NCBI GenBank assembly: GCA_023443285.1
Contig: JAEZVB010000031.1
Location: forward strand, 1-26,948
Source of the DNA: Bacillota bacterium
GTDB taxonomy: Bacteria > Bacillota > Negativicutes > Sporomusales > Sporomusaceae
DNA length: 26,948 nucleotides
Reading direction: 5' to 3'
Part shown: positions 14,255 to 22,253 of the stretch, piece by piece
Numbering within the stretch: position 1 is the stretch's first letter
How the letters are laid out: each line of letters begins with the position of its first letter
The notes under the pieces: generated by a model
The model's database searches: none
Seen by the model: the letters and a program-made list of their open reading frames with translations, nothing else
Told to the model about the DNA's origin: nothing
Position numbers and translations under genes: made by a program

Positions 14255-14872
14255 ATGAGTGTTAATACCGGCAACACACAAACCGTAAAAATCGTTACCG
14301 CAGACCCAAGCGGATTAGGTCTCTTTGGACTAGCAATGGTTACTTTGGTAGCCGCTTCACAAAAACTCGGCTGGACTACAGGTCTATCTTTTGTAATTCC
14401 GTGGGCTATTTTTCTTGGTGCTATTGCTCAAATGATTGCATGTGTTAATGACTTTAAACACAATAATACCTTCGGCGCAACAGCCTTTGGTGGTTTTTCT
14501 CTGTTCTGGTTTTCGGTAGCTTCCTGTTGGTTGATTAAAATGGGCGTTTTTGGATCGGTGTTGGCCGCCAATGTTGATGGAGCACAACTTGGAATTGCCT
14601 TCGTTGGTTATTTGATTTTTTCTGTATATATGACAATTGGCGCTATGGAAACAAACAAAGTCCTTTTTGTTATTTTCTTTTTTATTGATTTACTATTTCT
14701 TGGTTTGTCGGCAGATGCACTTGGCTTTGGTCATGGTTGGCATACGTTAGCAGCTTGGTCTGAACTTGCTATTGCAATACTTAGTTTTTATGGAAGTGCT
14801 GCTGCTACTCTTAATCCCCACTTTGGTAAACAGTTCCTATGTACCGGTAAACCTTTTGGTATTTTTAAGTAA
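14255..14872 (+). CDS. GPR1/FUN34/YaaH family acetate-type transporter (copy 1)
   Basis: A 205-residue membrane protein of the GPR1/FUN34/YaaH family, which includes E. coli SatP (acetate/succinate uptake). The family start motif NPxxLGL appears as ADPSGLGLFGLAMVT (about residues 16-30). Six hydrophobic segments alternate with short loops; FKHNNTFGATAFGGFSLFW (about residues 68-86) is characteristic. AGGAGG precedes the ATG at a good distance. It is the only clear plus-strand gene in the window, divergent from the iscR-like operon and convergent with rarA. A paralogue at 16493-17113 shares long identical stretches such as FGLAMVTLVAASQKLGWT. Substrate (acetate, succinate or another small acid) is inferred from the family. 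Confidence 0.9.
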   Translation: MSVNTGNTQTVKIVTADPSGLGLFGLAMVTLVAASQKLGWTTGLSFVIPWAIFLGAIAQMIACVNDFKHNNTFGATAFGGFSLFWFSVASCWLIKMGVFGSVLAANVDGAQLGIAFVGYLIFSVYMTIGAMETNKVLFVIFFFIDLLFLGLSADALGFGHGWHTLAAWSELAIAILSFYGSAAATLNPHFGKQFLCTGKPFGIFK

Positions 14873-14889
14873 CGCCTATAATGCAAAAC

Positions 14890-14917
14890 CGCTTGCGCCA
14901 AGTCTTTGGCGTAAGCG
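14890..14917 (-). terminator. Inverted repeat between converging genes
   Basis: A long stem, CGCTTGCGCCAA / TTGGCGTAAGCG with one mismatch and a GTCT loop. On the minus strand it is followed by GGTTTTGC, a short T-run, so it may be a second, weaker stop for rarA transcripts after the hairpin at 14965-15004. On the plus strand no T-run follows. Confidence 0.45.
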
Positions 14918-14964
14918 AAAATCAAGGTTGTCCTTATAGCTATGATTATTATGAGACCATAAAA

Positions 14965-15004
14965 GATAGTTAAAGCCCACGCATTTGCGAGGGCTTTGGC
15001 TATC
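14965..15004. terminator. Bidirectional terminator between the transporter gene and rarA
   Basis: A two-part stem: outer GATAG / CTATC and inner AAAGCCC / GGGCTTT. On the plus strand it is followed by TTTTTC and terminates the transporter transcript; on the minus strand it is followed by TTTTATGG and can end rarA. The rarA stop codon (15002-15000) is inside the stem. Confidence 0.75.
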
Positions 15005-16316
15005 TTTTTCTAATACCCTTGAGCCGTTCAGCAAACTTAGCTTCAAAGCCATTGCGTGTAGGGTGGTAGTAGCTGCGATGTTGTAGCTTGTCAGGTAGAT
15101 ACTGTTGCTTAACAAAGCCTTCTTCATAGTCGTGCGGGTAAAGGTAGCCTTTGCCATTGCCCATTTCACGTGCACCGTGATAATGAGCATCACAAAGATG
15201 GGATGGCATACTTCCGTAATCAAGGCGGCGAACATCCTCGATAGCTTGATCAATAGCCTTGTAAGCTGCATTGCTTTTAGGCGCACAGGCCAAATACGTT
15301 GTAGCTTGGGCCAAAGGAATTCGGCCTTCTGGCATTCCAATAAATTGAACAGCCTGTGCTGCTGCCATTGCTATGGAAAGAGCCTGTGGATCGGCATTAC
15401 CAATATCTTCTGATGCGCAAATGACCAGTCTTCTTGCAATAAACTTGATATCTTCCCCTGCTTCCAGCATCCGCGCAAGATAATGTAATGCTGCATCAGG
15501 ATCTGATCCCCGCATACTTTTAATGTATGCTGATACTACGTCATAATGATTGTCACCTTTTTTATCATAAGCCTGTAATTTTTCGCCGGCGACCACTTCA
15601 ATGATTTCAGGAGTTATGATCTTTGCTTGCTCCGGGTCAAGCATTGTAGCCGATTGTTCAAGTATATTGAGCGCTGTTCGGGCATCACCACCAGCAATGG
15701 CTACAATTTTTAGCATGCTGTCTTTGGTGCAGACACAATTTTCTTTTCCAAGCCCACGTTCTCTATCAGTTAGCGCCTGCTCTAGAATACGAATGATCCC
15801 CTGTTCATCCAAGTGCTTTAGCCGTACTACCCGCATGCGTGATAGAAGCGGTGAATTCACTTCAAAATAAGGGTTTTCTGTTGTTGCTCCAATTAAGATA
15901 ACAGTGCCGTTTTCAACATAAGGCAGCAGGACATCTTGCTGCGCTTTATTAAACCTGTGAATTTCATCTACAAATAAGATCGTCCGACGCTGTTGAAGCC
16001 TAAGCCGATCTTTGGCGCTATCAACCACTTTTCGAATATCGGCCGTACCTGCAGCTACAGCATTCAATTTTTCAAAATGACTGCCGGTCGTTTGGGCAAT
16101 AACGTGGGCAAGTGTGGTTTTTCCTGTGCCCGGAGGACCATATAGAATTATTGACGGTATATTATCAGCTTCAATCATTCGCCGCAAGAATTTGCCGCGG
16201 CCAAGAATTTCTTCCTGACCCATATATTCATCTAACGTTCTTGGACGCATTCTAACGGCCAATGGTCTGTTGTCTTCCAATTGTGGTTCAAATAAATTTT
16301 GCGAAAATACATCCAC
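15000..16316 (-). CDS. rarA: Replication-associated recombination AAA+ ATPase RarA (MgsA)
   Basis: A 438-residue AAA+ ATPase related to clamp loaders that acts at stalled replication forks. Walker A is GPPGTGKT, Walker B is FVDEIHRF, the sensor is GATTENPYF, and the C-terminal tetramerisation region has SMRGSDPDAALHYLARM. The reading frame is open to an ATG at 16412, but a perfect TATAAT lies at 16345-16350 inside that extension. I therefore prefer the GTG at 16316, which has AAGGGTGAT just upstream and yields MDVFSQNLFEP, the usual RarA start. An ATG at 16337 is also possible but has no ribosome site. It lies between the two YaaH-type transporter genes; in Bacillus it is between the 6S RNA/aspS region and the Rrf2 gene. 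Confidence 0.94.
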   Translation of the reverse strand: MDVFSQNLFEPQLEDNRPLAVRMRPRTLDEYMGQEEILGRGKFLRRMIEADNIPSIILYGPPGTGKTTLAHVIAQTTGSHFEKLNAVAAGTADIRKVVDSAKDRLRLQQRRTILFVDEIHRFNKAQQDVLLPYVENGTVILIGATTENPYFEVNSPLLSRMRVVRLKHLDEQGIIRILEQALTDRERGLGKENCVCTKDSMLKIVAIAGGDARTALNILEQSATMLDPEQAKIITPEIIEVVAGEKLQAYDKKGDNHYDVVSAYIKSMRGSDPDAALHYLARMLEAGEDIKFIARRLVICASEDIGNADPQALSIAMAAAQAVQFIGMPEGRIPLAQATTYLACAPKSNAAYKAIDQAIEDVRRLDYGSMPSHLCDAHYHGAREMGNGKGYLYPHDYEEGFVKQQYLPDKLQHRSYYHPTRNGFEAKFAERLKGIRKR

Positions 16317-16344
16317 ACTATCACCCTTTTGCTGCATGTGCCAA

Positions 16345-16350
16345 ATTATA
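16345..16350 (-). promoter_or_regulatory. -10 box of the rarA promoter
   Basis: TATAAT on the minus strand (16350-16345) with only a poor -35 region upstream. The predicted transcript start near 16338 lies 22 bases before the preferred GTG start and argues against the longer upstream start. Confidence 0.5.
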
Positions 16351-16430
16351 CTCAAATTGTTATTTGCCGTATAGTAGTATTCTAGGTAAATAGTAAAAAG
16401 TCCTTGAGTCAAAGATGAAATTCACAAAAT

Positions 16431-16473
16431 AACGACCACCGCATCCAGTTTAGTGCTGGATAGGGTGGTCGTT
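16431..16473 (-). terminator. Terminator of the second YaaH-type transporter gene
   Basis: On the minus strand, a strong two-part hairpin: outer AACGACCACC / GGTGGTCGTT and inner ATCCAG / CTGGAT, followed by ATTTTGTG. It begins 19 bases after the stop at 16493 and separates this gene from rarA. Confidence 0.75.
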
Positions 16474-16492
16474 AGATAGACAGTTGAAAATC

Positions 16493-17113
16493 TTAGACCC
16501 GCTTCAGAATTCCAAGGGGTTTGCCGATTGGTAAAACAATTCGTCCGGCAAACTTATTAAGAAAAATGGCACCACTAGCATAGAAACCTAGAATACTGAT
16601 AAAAAGTTCAGACCAGGCAGCAATTGCATGAGCCCAATGAAAACCCCAGGCATCAAGTGCGAGGCAAATGAGGAGGACATCAATTAGTACCATAATACCA
16701 ATAAAAACCTTGTTGGTATCTAAGGCAGCTACTGTGGCAAACATGGAGAAGATAAAATAACCAAAAAAAGCAACACCAAGCTGCTTTACGTCAGCCTGTG
16801 CAGCAAGTGTAGCACCAAATACTCCGCCCTTAATCATCCAGGCCATCGCGACGCTAAACCAGAAAAGACCAAATGCACCTAGAACCGTAGCGCCAAAGAG
16901 ATTGTTGTGCTTAAAATCCCAGTATGATGCCACGAACTGAGCGAGCGCTCCTAAGAAAAAAGCCCAAGGAATAAGAAAGGCAGTACCTGATGTCCACCCC
17001 AGTTTTTGGGATGCGGCGACTAGTGTTACCATGGCTAAGCCAAAAACACCTAATGGAGTTGGGTCTGCGATAACTTCGGAAACTTTGCGAATTTCGCCAG
17101 GTATGTTGCTCAT
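16493..17113 (-). CDS. GPR1/FUN34/YaaH family acetate-type transporter (copy 2)
   Basis: A 206-residue membrane protein with six hydrophobic segments and the family motif as ADPTPLGVFGLAMVT (about residues 16-30), closer to the canonical NPAPLGL than copy 1. FKHNNLFGATVLGAFGLFW follows. It is clearly paralogous to the plus-strand gene at 14255-14872; both keep AMVTLVAASQKLGWT and the WSEL segment near the end. GGGGGA precedes the ATG. It has its own promoter (17143-17171) and terminator (16431-16473), so it is a single-gene unit between the 6S RNA candidate and rarA. Acetate or succinate transport is inferred from the family. Confidence 0.9.
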   Translation of the reverse strand: MSNIPGEIRKVSEVIADPTPLGVFGLAMVTLVAASQKLGWTSGTAFLIPWAFFLGALAQFVASYWDFKHNNLFGATVLGAFGLFWFSVAMAWMIKGGVFGATLAAQADVKQLGVAFFGYFIFSMFATVAALDTNKVFIGIMVLIDVLLICLALDAWGFHWAHAIAAWSELFISILGFYASGAIFLNKFAGRIVLPIGKPLGILKRV

Positions 17114-17142
17114 GAATGTCCCCCTTTAAAAGATGTAACAAT

Positions 17143-17171
17143 AAGATAACATAAACCGAATAAATCGTCAA
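17143..17171 (-). promoter_or_regulatory. Sigma-A promoter of the second YaaH-type transporter gene
   Basis: On the minus strand, TTGACG (17171-17166), a 17-base spacer and TATCTT (17148-17143), with a predicted start near 17136, about 22 bases before the ATG. Confidence 0.65.
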
Positions 17172-17239
17172 TTATTGTCGAATAAATGCTGTGATTGTTT
17201 CATACAATAAGCAATCATTGTTTAGTGCGTAGATATAAA

Positions 17240-17260
17240 TAAGCCACCACTGGCGGCTTA
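17240..17260 (-). terminator. Terminator of the 6S RNA candidate
   Basis: On the minus strand, the stem AAGCCGCC / GGTGGCTT (one G-T pair) with a three-base loop, followed by ATTTATAT. It marks the 3' end of the structured RNA and lies upstream of the next promoter at 17143-17171. Confidence 0.65.
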
Positions 17261-17435
17261 TGCCGGAGTGATGGCTCACGTAAAGGTTCCCAAAAGCACC
17301 CATTCCCCACTATGCCGTATCGCCTCTGTTTTGAACCTGCCCTCGGCAGGTGGGTGCTCGCCTAATCATTTTGTGTGTCCCCTCAAAAATAGGGCGTACA
17401 CGCCATAACTAGAGACAGGCTCCCGCAGTAAAAGT
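17240..17435 (-). ncRNA. ssrS: Probable 6S RNA
   Basis: This is the 459-base gene-free gap after aspS (17114-17572), and it is more GC-rich and structured than other gaps. The RNA would bind sigma-A RNA polymerase and mimic an open promoter. A closing stem TGCGGGAG (17427-17420) / CTCCGGCA (17268-17261) has 7 of 8 pairs. Inside are GCACCCA / TGGGTGC (17357-17351 / 17302-17296) and an apical hairpin CCTGCC-GAG-GGCAGG (17350-17336). An alternative helix pairs TTTTGA with TCAAAA. Length is about 175-195 nt, as for 6S RNAs. In Bacillus a 6S gene lies between aspS and rarA, the same place. No covariance check was possible and the 5' end is uncertain; the promoter at 17503-17531 would give a leader of about 60 bases to be trimmed. 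Confidence 0.65.
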
Positions 17436-17502
17436 GTTGGCTCAAAACATTGACATTACACGCACACAGCAGGGTCTGAGTACATTTCTTTAGTTCGCTT
17501 TA

Positions 17503-17531
17503 ATATTATCAAATAAATCACGCAATTGCAA
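17503..17531 (-). promoter_or_regulatory. Candidate promoter for the 6S RNA
   Basis: On the minus strand, TTGCAA (17531-17526), a 17-base spacer and TAATAT (17508-17503), with a predicted start near 17496. Confidence 0.5.
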
Positions 17532-17540
17532 GAGTTTCGA

Positions 17541-17561
17541 CTATGGAATATTATTCCATAG
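17541..17561. repeat. 21-base palindrome after aspS
   Basis: CTATGGAAT and ATTCCATAG flank three bases (nine-base perfect arms). It lies 12 bases after the aspS stop. No T-run follows on either strand, so it is not a standard terminator. It could stabilise the 3' end of the operon transcript or bind a regulator. Confidence 0.5.
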
Positions 17562-17572
17562 CAGGCAGGAGC

Positions 17573-19393
17573 TTATTTTTTTGCAACAACTTCAGATTTG
17601 ATATACAATTCTTTAAGCTGTTTTGGCTCAACATCTCCTGGTGCTTGCATCATTAGATCAGAAGCACTTTGTGTTTTGGGGAAAGCGATAACATCACGAA
17701 TTGAAGCGCGTTTAGCCATAAGCATAACTAGACGATCTAAGCCAAATGCGATGCCGCCATGTGGAGGTGTACCATATTCAAAAGCCTCTAATAAGAAACC
17801 GAATTTCTCTAAAGCTTCTTCTGGGCTATGGCCGATCGCTGTAAATACTTTTTCCTGAATACTGCGATTATAAATACGGAGGCTTCCACCGCCTAATTCA
17901 ATACCGTTAAGTATCATATCATAGGCCTTCGCTTTAATTTTTCCTGGTTCACTTCCCAGATATTCTATATCCTCATCGCGTGGAGAGGTAAACGGATGGT
18001 GCATAGCTACCCAACGTTTGTTGTCTTCATCATATTCAAACATCGGGAAATCAAGAACCCAGGCGAAAGAAAGTTTATCAGGGTCAATCAAGTTTAGACG
18101 ACGCCCCATCTCCAAGCGGAGTTGCCCTAATGCAGCAGCTACAACTTTAGGTTTATCGGCAACAAATAAAAGTAAATCGCCGGTTTCAGCTTGCGCGGCA
18201 GCATTCATTTTATCGATGGTCTCTTGGCTAAAGAATTTGGTAATTGGGGATTTCAGACCCTCAGCAGTATAGCTTATCCATGCCAAGCCTTTAGCGCCAT
18301 AGGTAGCAACATAATCGACTAGTCCATCCAGTTCGCGGCGCGGAGCATTGGCATACCCTTTTACATTGATGGCTTTAACCTGACCACCGTTAGCTAATAC
18401 AGAATCAAATACTTTAAAACCGGAATCTTTAAAAATACCTGATAAATCGATAAGTTCCATGCCAAAACGAAGATCTGGTTTGTCAGAACCATAACGGGAC
18501 ATAGCATCTTCATAACTTAATCGAACAAAAGGTGTAGGCACGTCAGCGTCAATACTCTCTTTAAAGATAAAGGCAACCATGTTTTCCATCAGAGATAAGA
18601 TATCTTCCCGATCAATAAAGGACATTTCAATATCAAGCTGAGTAAACTCAGGCTGACGGTCAGCACGGAGGTCTTCATCGCGGAAACAGCGGGCAATCTG
18701 GAAATAACGTTCCATACCGGCCACCATTAATAATTGCTTATATATTTGCGGCGATTGCGGCAAAGCATAAAACTTTCCAGGGTTTACCCGACTAGGAACA
18801 AGATAGTCTCTAGCCCCTTCCGGTGTACTTTTAGTTAGAATGGGGGTTTCCACTTCAATGAAACTATGATTGTCTAAAAAGTCCCGCATGGATTTGGTAA
18901 CGCGATGTCTAAGACGAAGATCATTTTGCATTTCCGGACGCCGAAGATCCAGATAACGATATTTTAAACGAAGAATTTCATCAACATCAATATTATCCTG
19001 AATATAAAACGGCGGTGTTTTGGCACTGTTTAGTATTCTTAATTCATTGCCAAAAACCTCAATTTTACCTGTTGCCATATTAGGATTAATTGTACTTTCA
19101 GAGCGAGCCTTTACAATCCCGCGTACAGCTAGTACATATTCGTTACGAACAGCTTCTGCCTTAATAAAGGCATCTTTATTAACATCCGGTGAAAATACAA
19201 CCTGGACAATGCCGGAACGATCCCGTAAATCGATAAAAATAAGTCCGCCATGGTCACGACGTCTTGAAACCCAACCACACAGGGTAACTTCCTGTTCGGT
19301 ATGATCTTGGTTTAGGGCATTGCAAGCATGAGTACGTTTTAACCCCTGCATTGTATCAATTTTACACTCGGCTGCTGTTTCTATTTGTGCCAT
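17573..19393 (-). CDS. aspS: Aspartyl-tRNA synthetase
   Basis: A 606-residue bacterial-type class II synthetase. An N-terminal OB-fold anticodon domain (CGWVSRRRDHGGLIFIDLRD, residues 39-58) is followed by the catalytic core (FRDEDLRADRQPEFTQLDIE, motif 2), a GAD insertion, and motif 3 (GGIAFGLDRLVMLM). The residue after RRRD is His (H48), which is Leu in discriminating enzymes such as those of E. coli and Bacillus. Enzymes with His there often also charge tRNA-Asn, so this one may be non-discriminating. Its ATG overlaps the hisS stop as TAATG, with GGAGAAG just upstream inside hisS. A second in-frame ATG at residue 15 is possible but less well placed. The putative 6S RNA gene follows. Confidence 0.97.
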   Translation of the reverse strand: MAQIETAAECKIDTMQGLKRTHACNALNQDHTEQEVTLCGWVSRRRDHGGLIFIDLRDRSGIVQVVFSPDVNKDAFIKAEAVRNEYVLAVRGIVKARSESTINPNMATGKIEVFGNELRILNSAKTPPFYIQDNIDVDEILRLKYRYLDLRRPEMQNDLRLRHRVTKSMRDFLDNHSFIEVETPILTKSTPEGARDYLVPSRVNPGKFYALPQSPQIYKQLLMVAGMERYFQIARCFRDEDLRADRQPEFTQLDIEMSFIDREDILSLMENMVAFIFKESIDADVPTPFVRLSYEDAMSRYGSDKPDLRFGMELIDLSGIFKDSGFKVFDSVLANGGQVKAINVKGYANAPRRELDGLVDYVATYGAKGLAWISYTAEGLKSPITKFFSQETIDKMNAAAQAETGDLLLFVADKPKVVAAALGQLRLEMGRRLNLIDPDKLSFAWVLDFPMFEYDEDNKRWVAMHHPFTSPRDEDIEYLGSEPGKIKAKAYDMILNGIELGGGSLRIYNRSIQEKVFTAIGHSPEEALEKFGFLLEAFEYGTPPHGGIAFGLDRLVMLMAKRASIRDVIAFPKTQSASDLMMQAPGDVEPKQLKELYIKSEVVAKK

Positions 19394-20658
19394 TACTTCT
19401 CCATCCCCTCTAAAATCATATGTACCAGTACAGTCGTATCAACTAATTCTTGACTGCCTGTTTCCATATTTTTTAACATTATTTTTTTCTGAGCTAGTTC
19501 ATCTTCGCCAATAAGCGCCACAAACGTGGCTGGATATTTGTTAGCATACTTCATTTGTGCTTTTAAGCTACGATTCATAAAATCCATATCAGCCGCAATA
19601 CCTGCATGGCGAAGTTCTGTTAACAACTGAAAGGCTGCTGCTTGGGTTGCGGCTCCCAGGGGTGCAACAAAAACATCAATCGCGTTATTTATTAGCGGCA
19701 GAAGTTCTTGCTTTTCTAAAGCTAACAGCACTCGCTCAATACCAATGGCAAAACCAATGCCGGGTGTAGGCTGTCCACCGCATTCGGCAATGAGACCGTC
19801 GTATCGTCCGCCGCCACATACTGCACTTTGTGCCCCTAAGGGGGAATACTGAATTTCAAAAGCAGTTTTTGTATAATAATCAAGCCCCCGAACTAATCGG
19901 GGATTTATCATAAAACTTATTCCCGCTGTTGTCAGTAGCGTTTGTAAGCCGGCAAAGTGATCACTACATTCCTCACACAGGCAGTCCAGCATATGGGGAG
20001 CTCCCTGGGAATGTTCAGTACACGTTTCATTTTTACAATCCAAGATACGCATAGGATTGCGGTCATACCGCGACTGACAATCAGAACAAAAATGAGCTAA
20101 ATTTGCTTGGAAAAATTCCTGTAATTTAGCCCGATACAATGGACGGCACTTCGGGCAGCCAACAGAGTTAATAAGTAATTTTAAATCAATAAGTCCTAAC
20201 TTTTTAAGGAGTTCTACAGCCAAACTAATAACTTCAGCATCAATAGCCGATCCTTGTGCACCAATGGCTTCAATGCCAAACTGGTGAAATTGGCGATAGC
20301 GGCCAGCTTGCGGGCGATCATACCTAAACATAGGTCCAATATAAAACAGCTTCGTAGGTTGAGGGCCGGTATAGAGCTTATGCTCAAGATATGACCTAAC
20401 GACAGCAGCCGTATTTTCAGGACGTAAAGTAATACTGCGTTTGGCTCTATCAGCAAAGGTATACATTTCTTTCTCAACAATATCGGTAGTATCACCGATA
20501 CCGCGCAGAAAAAGTTCGGTATGTTCAAAGATGGGAGTACGAATCTCCTGATAAGCAAAGTTATGGCATACTCCACGTATTGTTTTTTCAACATACTGCC
20601 AATATCCACTACTGTCAGGCAATATATCTTTGGTCCCCCGGGGTCCGGTTGTCAGCAT
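19393..20658 (-). CDS. hisS: Histidyl-tRNA synthetase
   Basis: A 421-residue class II synthetase that charges tRNA-His. It has GPRGTKDILP at the N-terminus, motif 2 (GPMFRYDRPQAGRYRQFHQF), the histidine-A motif LVRGLDYYTKTAFE, and motif 3 (GIGFAIGIERVLLAL), then a C-terminal anticodon domain. An insertion region holds paired cysteines (GCPKCRPLY, CSDCQ, LDCKNETC, LDCLCEECSDHF), common in Firmicutes HisRS and possibly zinc-binding. GAGGAGG precedes the ATG. It sits directly after hemZ and overlaps aspS by one base, so it belongs to the relA-to-aspS operon. No T-box is present between hemZ and hisS. Confidence 0.97.
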   Translation of the reverse strand: MLTTGPRGTKDILPDSSGYWQYVEKTIRGVCHNFAYQEIRTPIFEHTELFLRGIGDTTDIVEKEMYTFADRAKRSITLRPENTAAVVRSYLEHKLYTGPQPTKLFYIGPMFRYDRPQAGRYRQFHQFGIEAIGAQGSAIDAEVISLAVELLKKLGLIDLKLLINSVGCPKCRPLYRAKLQEFFQANLAHFCSDCQSRYDRNPMRILDCKNETCTEHSQGAPHMLDCLCEECSDHFAGLQTLLTTAGISFMINPRLVRGLDYYTKTAFEIQYSPLGAQSAVCGGGRYDGLIAECGGQPTPGIGFAIGIERVLLALEKQELLPLINNAIDVFVAPLGAATQAAAFQLLTELRHAGIAADMDFMNRSLKAQMKYANKYPATFVALIGEDELAQKKIMLKNMETGSQELVDTTVLVHMILEGMEK

Positions 20659-20660
20659 AG

Positions 20661-22253
20661 TTAATAATCCTCCTCATGGTCACCATACAATCTGGAAAGC
20701 AGGGTTTGTCTTTCACTCAGATATATATCTAAATTTTTTATATAAGAGCCAACATCTTTGGCATTATAGCAGCTTTGTAGCCGCCAGTTCTGGGGGTTTA
20801 CAGCCTTTGTACCGGCAGCTGGTCCAATACCGATGATAGTCTGTCTTTCCTCCATAATTTGAATATTATAAAGGCAATCAGTATCGGGTTTGGCATAACC
20901 AACGTTTTCAAGATTACCTGTCATATACTTTTGACGGTATAAATAATAGGGACGCATATTCATACTTGCCGTGTAGGCTGCCGCAGTCTTGAGCATAGCT
21001 TGGGTTATTACCTCATTAGGTAAAGCTTGTCCTGACATTACGCCAGTGCTTATTGACTCTTTAAGAATGGAGCCGCGTTTCAAAGCCAAGGTATGTACAG
21101 TAATATTTTCTGGATTGAGTAAGCCTATTTGTTTCATGGTATCTTCCATGTCAGCTTGGTTTTCGCCTGGTAACCCGGCAATGACATCCATATTTATGAC
21201 CGGTATCCCGGCATAACGAATTTTAGCGAATATGTCTATTATATCCTGAACAGTATGTCTTCGTCCAATTTGTTTTAGAGTTTTATCTTGCATTGATTGT
21301 GGATTTATACTAATACGGTTTATTCCACACTGACGTAAAACATCAATTTTTTCATCATTAATGCTATCTGGCCTACCAGCTTCAACGGTAAATTCCCTTG
21401 TTTCAGACCCGCAAAAACCTTGTTTAACCAAGGTTAACAAGGTCAACAAATCACTTGCCGTCAGACTGGTAGGCGTTCCGCCTCCTACATAAATGCTCTC
21501 TACCGATAAGTTATGTTTGGTTAGCAAACGAGCTGCACTATTGATATCTTTAAAAATTGCCCGGAGAAATGCATCTAGTTGTTCCCGACGGTCAGGCAAT
21601 ACGAAGGCTGGGAATGAGCAATACAGACATCGTGACGGACAAAAAGGTATGCCTACATAAATACTTACCTTTCTTCCTCCCGAAAATTTGTCTGGTGTAG
21701 CAATAAATGGACGCTGATGAACCGCTATGCCGGTAATTAATTCAGCTTTTTCAAGAGCAGCAGCGTATTCTTTTACCAGTGTAGAGGTAATTTCTGAATA
21801 ACTAAGACCGTGATCCAATAAGCGATGAACAATTTTGGTTGGGCGAACGCCGCGCAATATTCCCCAGGGAGCAGGGTTATTACCGGTTATCTTACGCAGC
21901 AACTTAAGTACGTTAAGGCGTACAAGTCGTCTTATGAGAGCGGTTATATCTTCAGTCTTGCTATTGGTTATATTATCTTGTGGTATCGGACGAGTCTCTG
22001 ATTCATTCAATTGAACAAGTGCTGATTTAGGATCATAATAGCTGATTGTTATTTTGACCTCAATATTACTCTCTTCGCTCCTAACAGCACATGCTACTAA
22101 CAAACGTCCAGCCGGCAGTTTGTGCTCCTTGGCTTCTTCCGGACTAATGTCTGCGGCATTAACATTATATAGTGCCATAGTGTCACGTACTGCGGCTGAA
22201 ATATCAATATGGGTACCAGTTGCGGGAGTAAACAAAAAATCTTCAATCTTCAC
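20661..22253 (-). CDS. hemZ: Radical SAM coproporphyrinogen dehydrogenase-like protein HemZ
   Basis: A 530-residue radical SAM protein of the HemN/HemW superfamily, HemZ branch. The [4Fe-4S] ligands are C205, C209 and C212 (GIPFCPSRCLYCSFPAF), with the SAM-binding IYVGGGTPTSL after them and GLPGENQADMEDT later. An N-terminal ~200-residue extension is characteristic of HemZ. It is thought to convert coproporphyrinogen III without oxygen, but in some bacteria the paralogue role is unclear. Start choice: an in-frame ATG at 22283 lies inside fur without a ribosome site; the GTG at 22253 has AGGAG 13 bases upstream, so I prefer it with moderate confidence. The overlap with fur suggests coupling of iron sensing and heme synthesis. 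Confidence 0.88.
   Translation of the reverse strand: MKIEDFLFTPATGTHIDISAAVRDTMALYNVNAADISPEEAKEHKLPAGRLLVACAVRSEESNIEVKITISYYDPKSALVQLNESETRPIPQDNITNSKTEDITALIRRLVRLNVLKLLRKITGNNPAPWGILRGVRPTKIVHRLLDHGLSYSEITSTLVKEYAAALEKAELITGIAVHQRPFIATPDKFSGGRKVSIYVGIPFCPSRCLYCSFPAFVLPDRREQLDAFLRAIFKDINSAARLLTKHNLSVESIYVGGGTPTSLTASDLLTLLTLVKQGFCGSETREFTVEAGRPDSINDEKIDVLRQCGINRISINPQSMQDKTLKQIGRRHTVQDIIDIFAKIRYAGIPVINMDVIAGLPGENQADMEDTMKQIGLLNPENITVHTLALKRGSILKESISTGVMSGQALPNEVITQAMLKTAAAYTASMNMRPYYLYRQKYMTGNLENVGYAKPDTDCLYNIQIMEERQTIIGIGPAAGTKAVNPQNWRLQSCYNAKDVGSYIKNLDIYLSERQTLLSRLYGDHEEDY

Noticed and set aside
14876..15340. A 154-codon open frame on the minus strand
   Set aside because: It overlaps the end of rarA in another frame and the terminator hairpins, and its protein has no recognisable family feature.
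17114..17572. T-box or other riboswitch in the aspS downstream gap
   Set aside because: It follows aspS, no anti-terminator T-box sequence is visible, and the structure and position fit 6S RNA better.
20214..20609. A 131-codon minus-strand frame inside hisS
   Set aside because: It is a different frame of a clear synthetase gene; the product is low in charge and has no motif.
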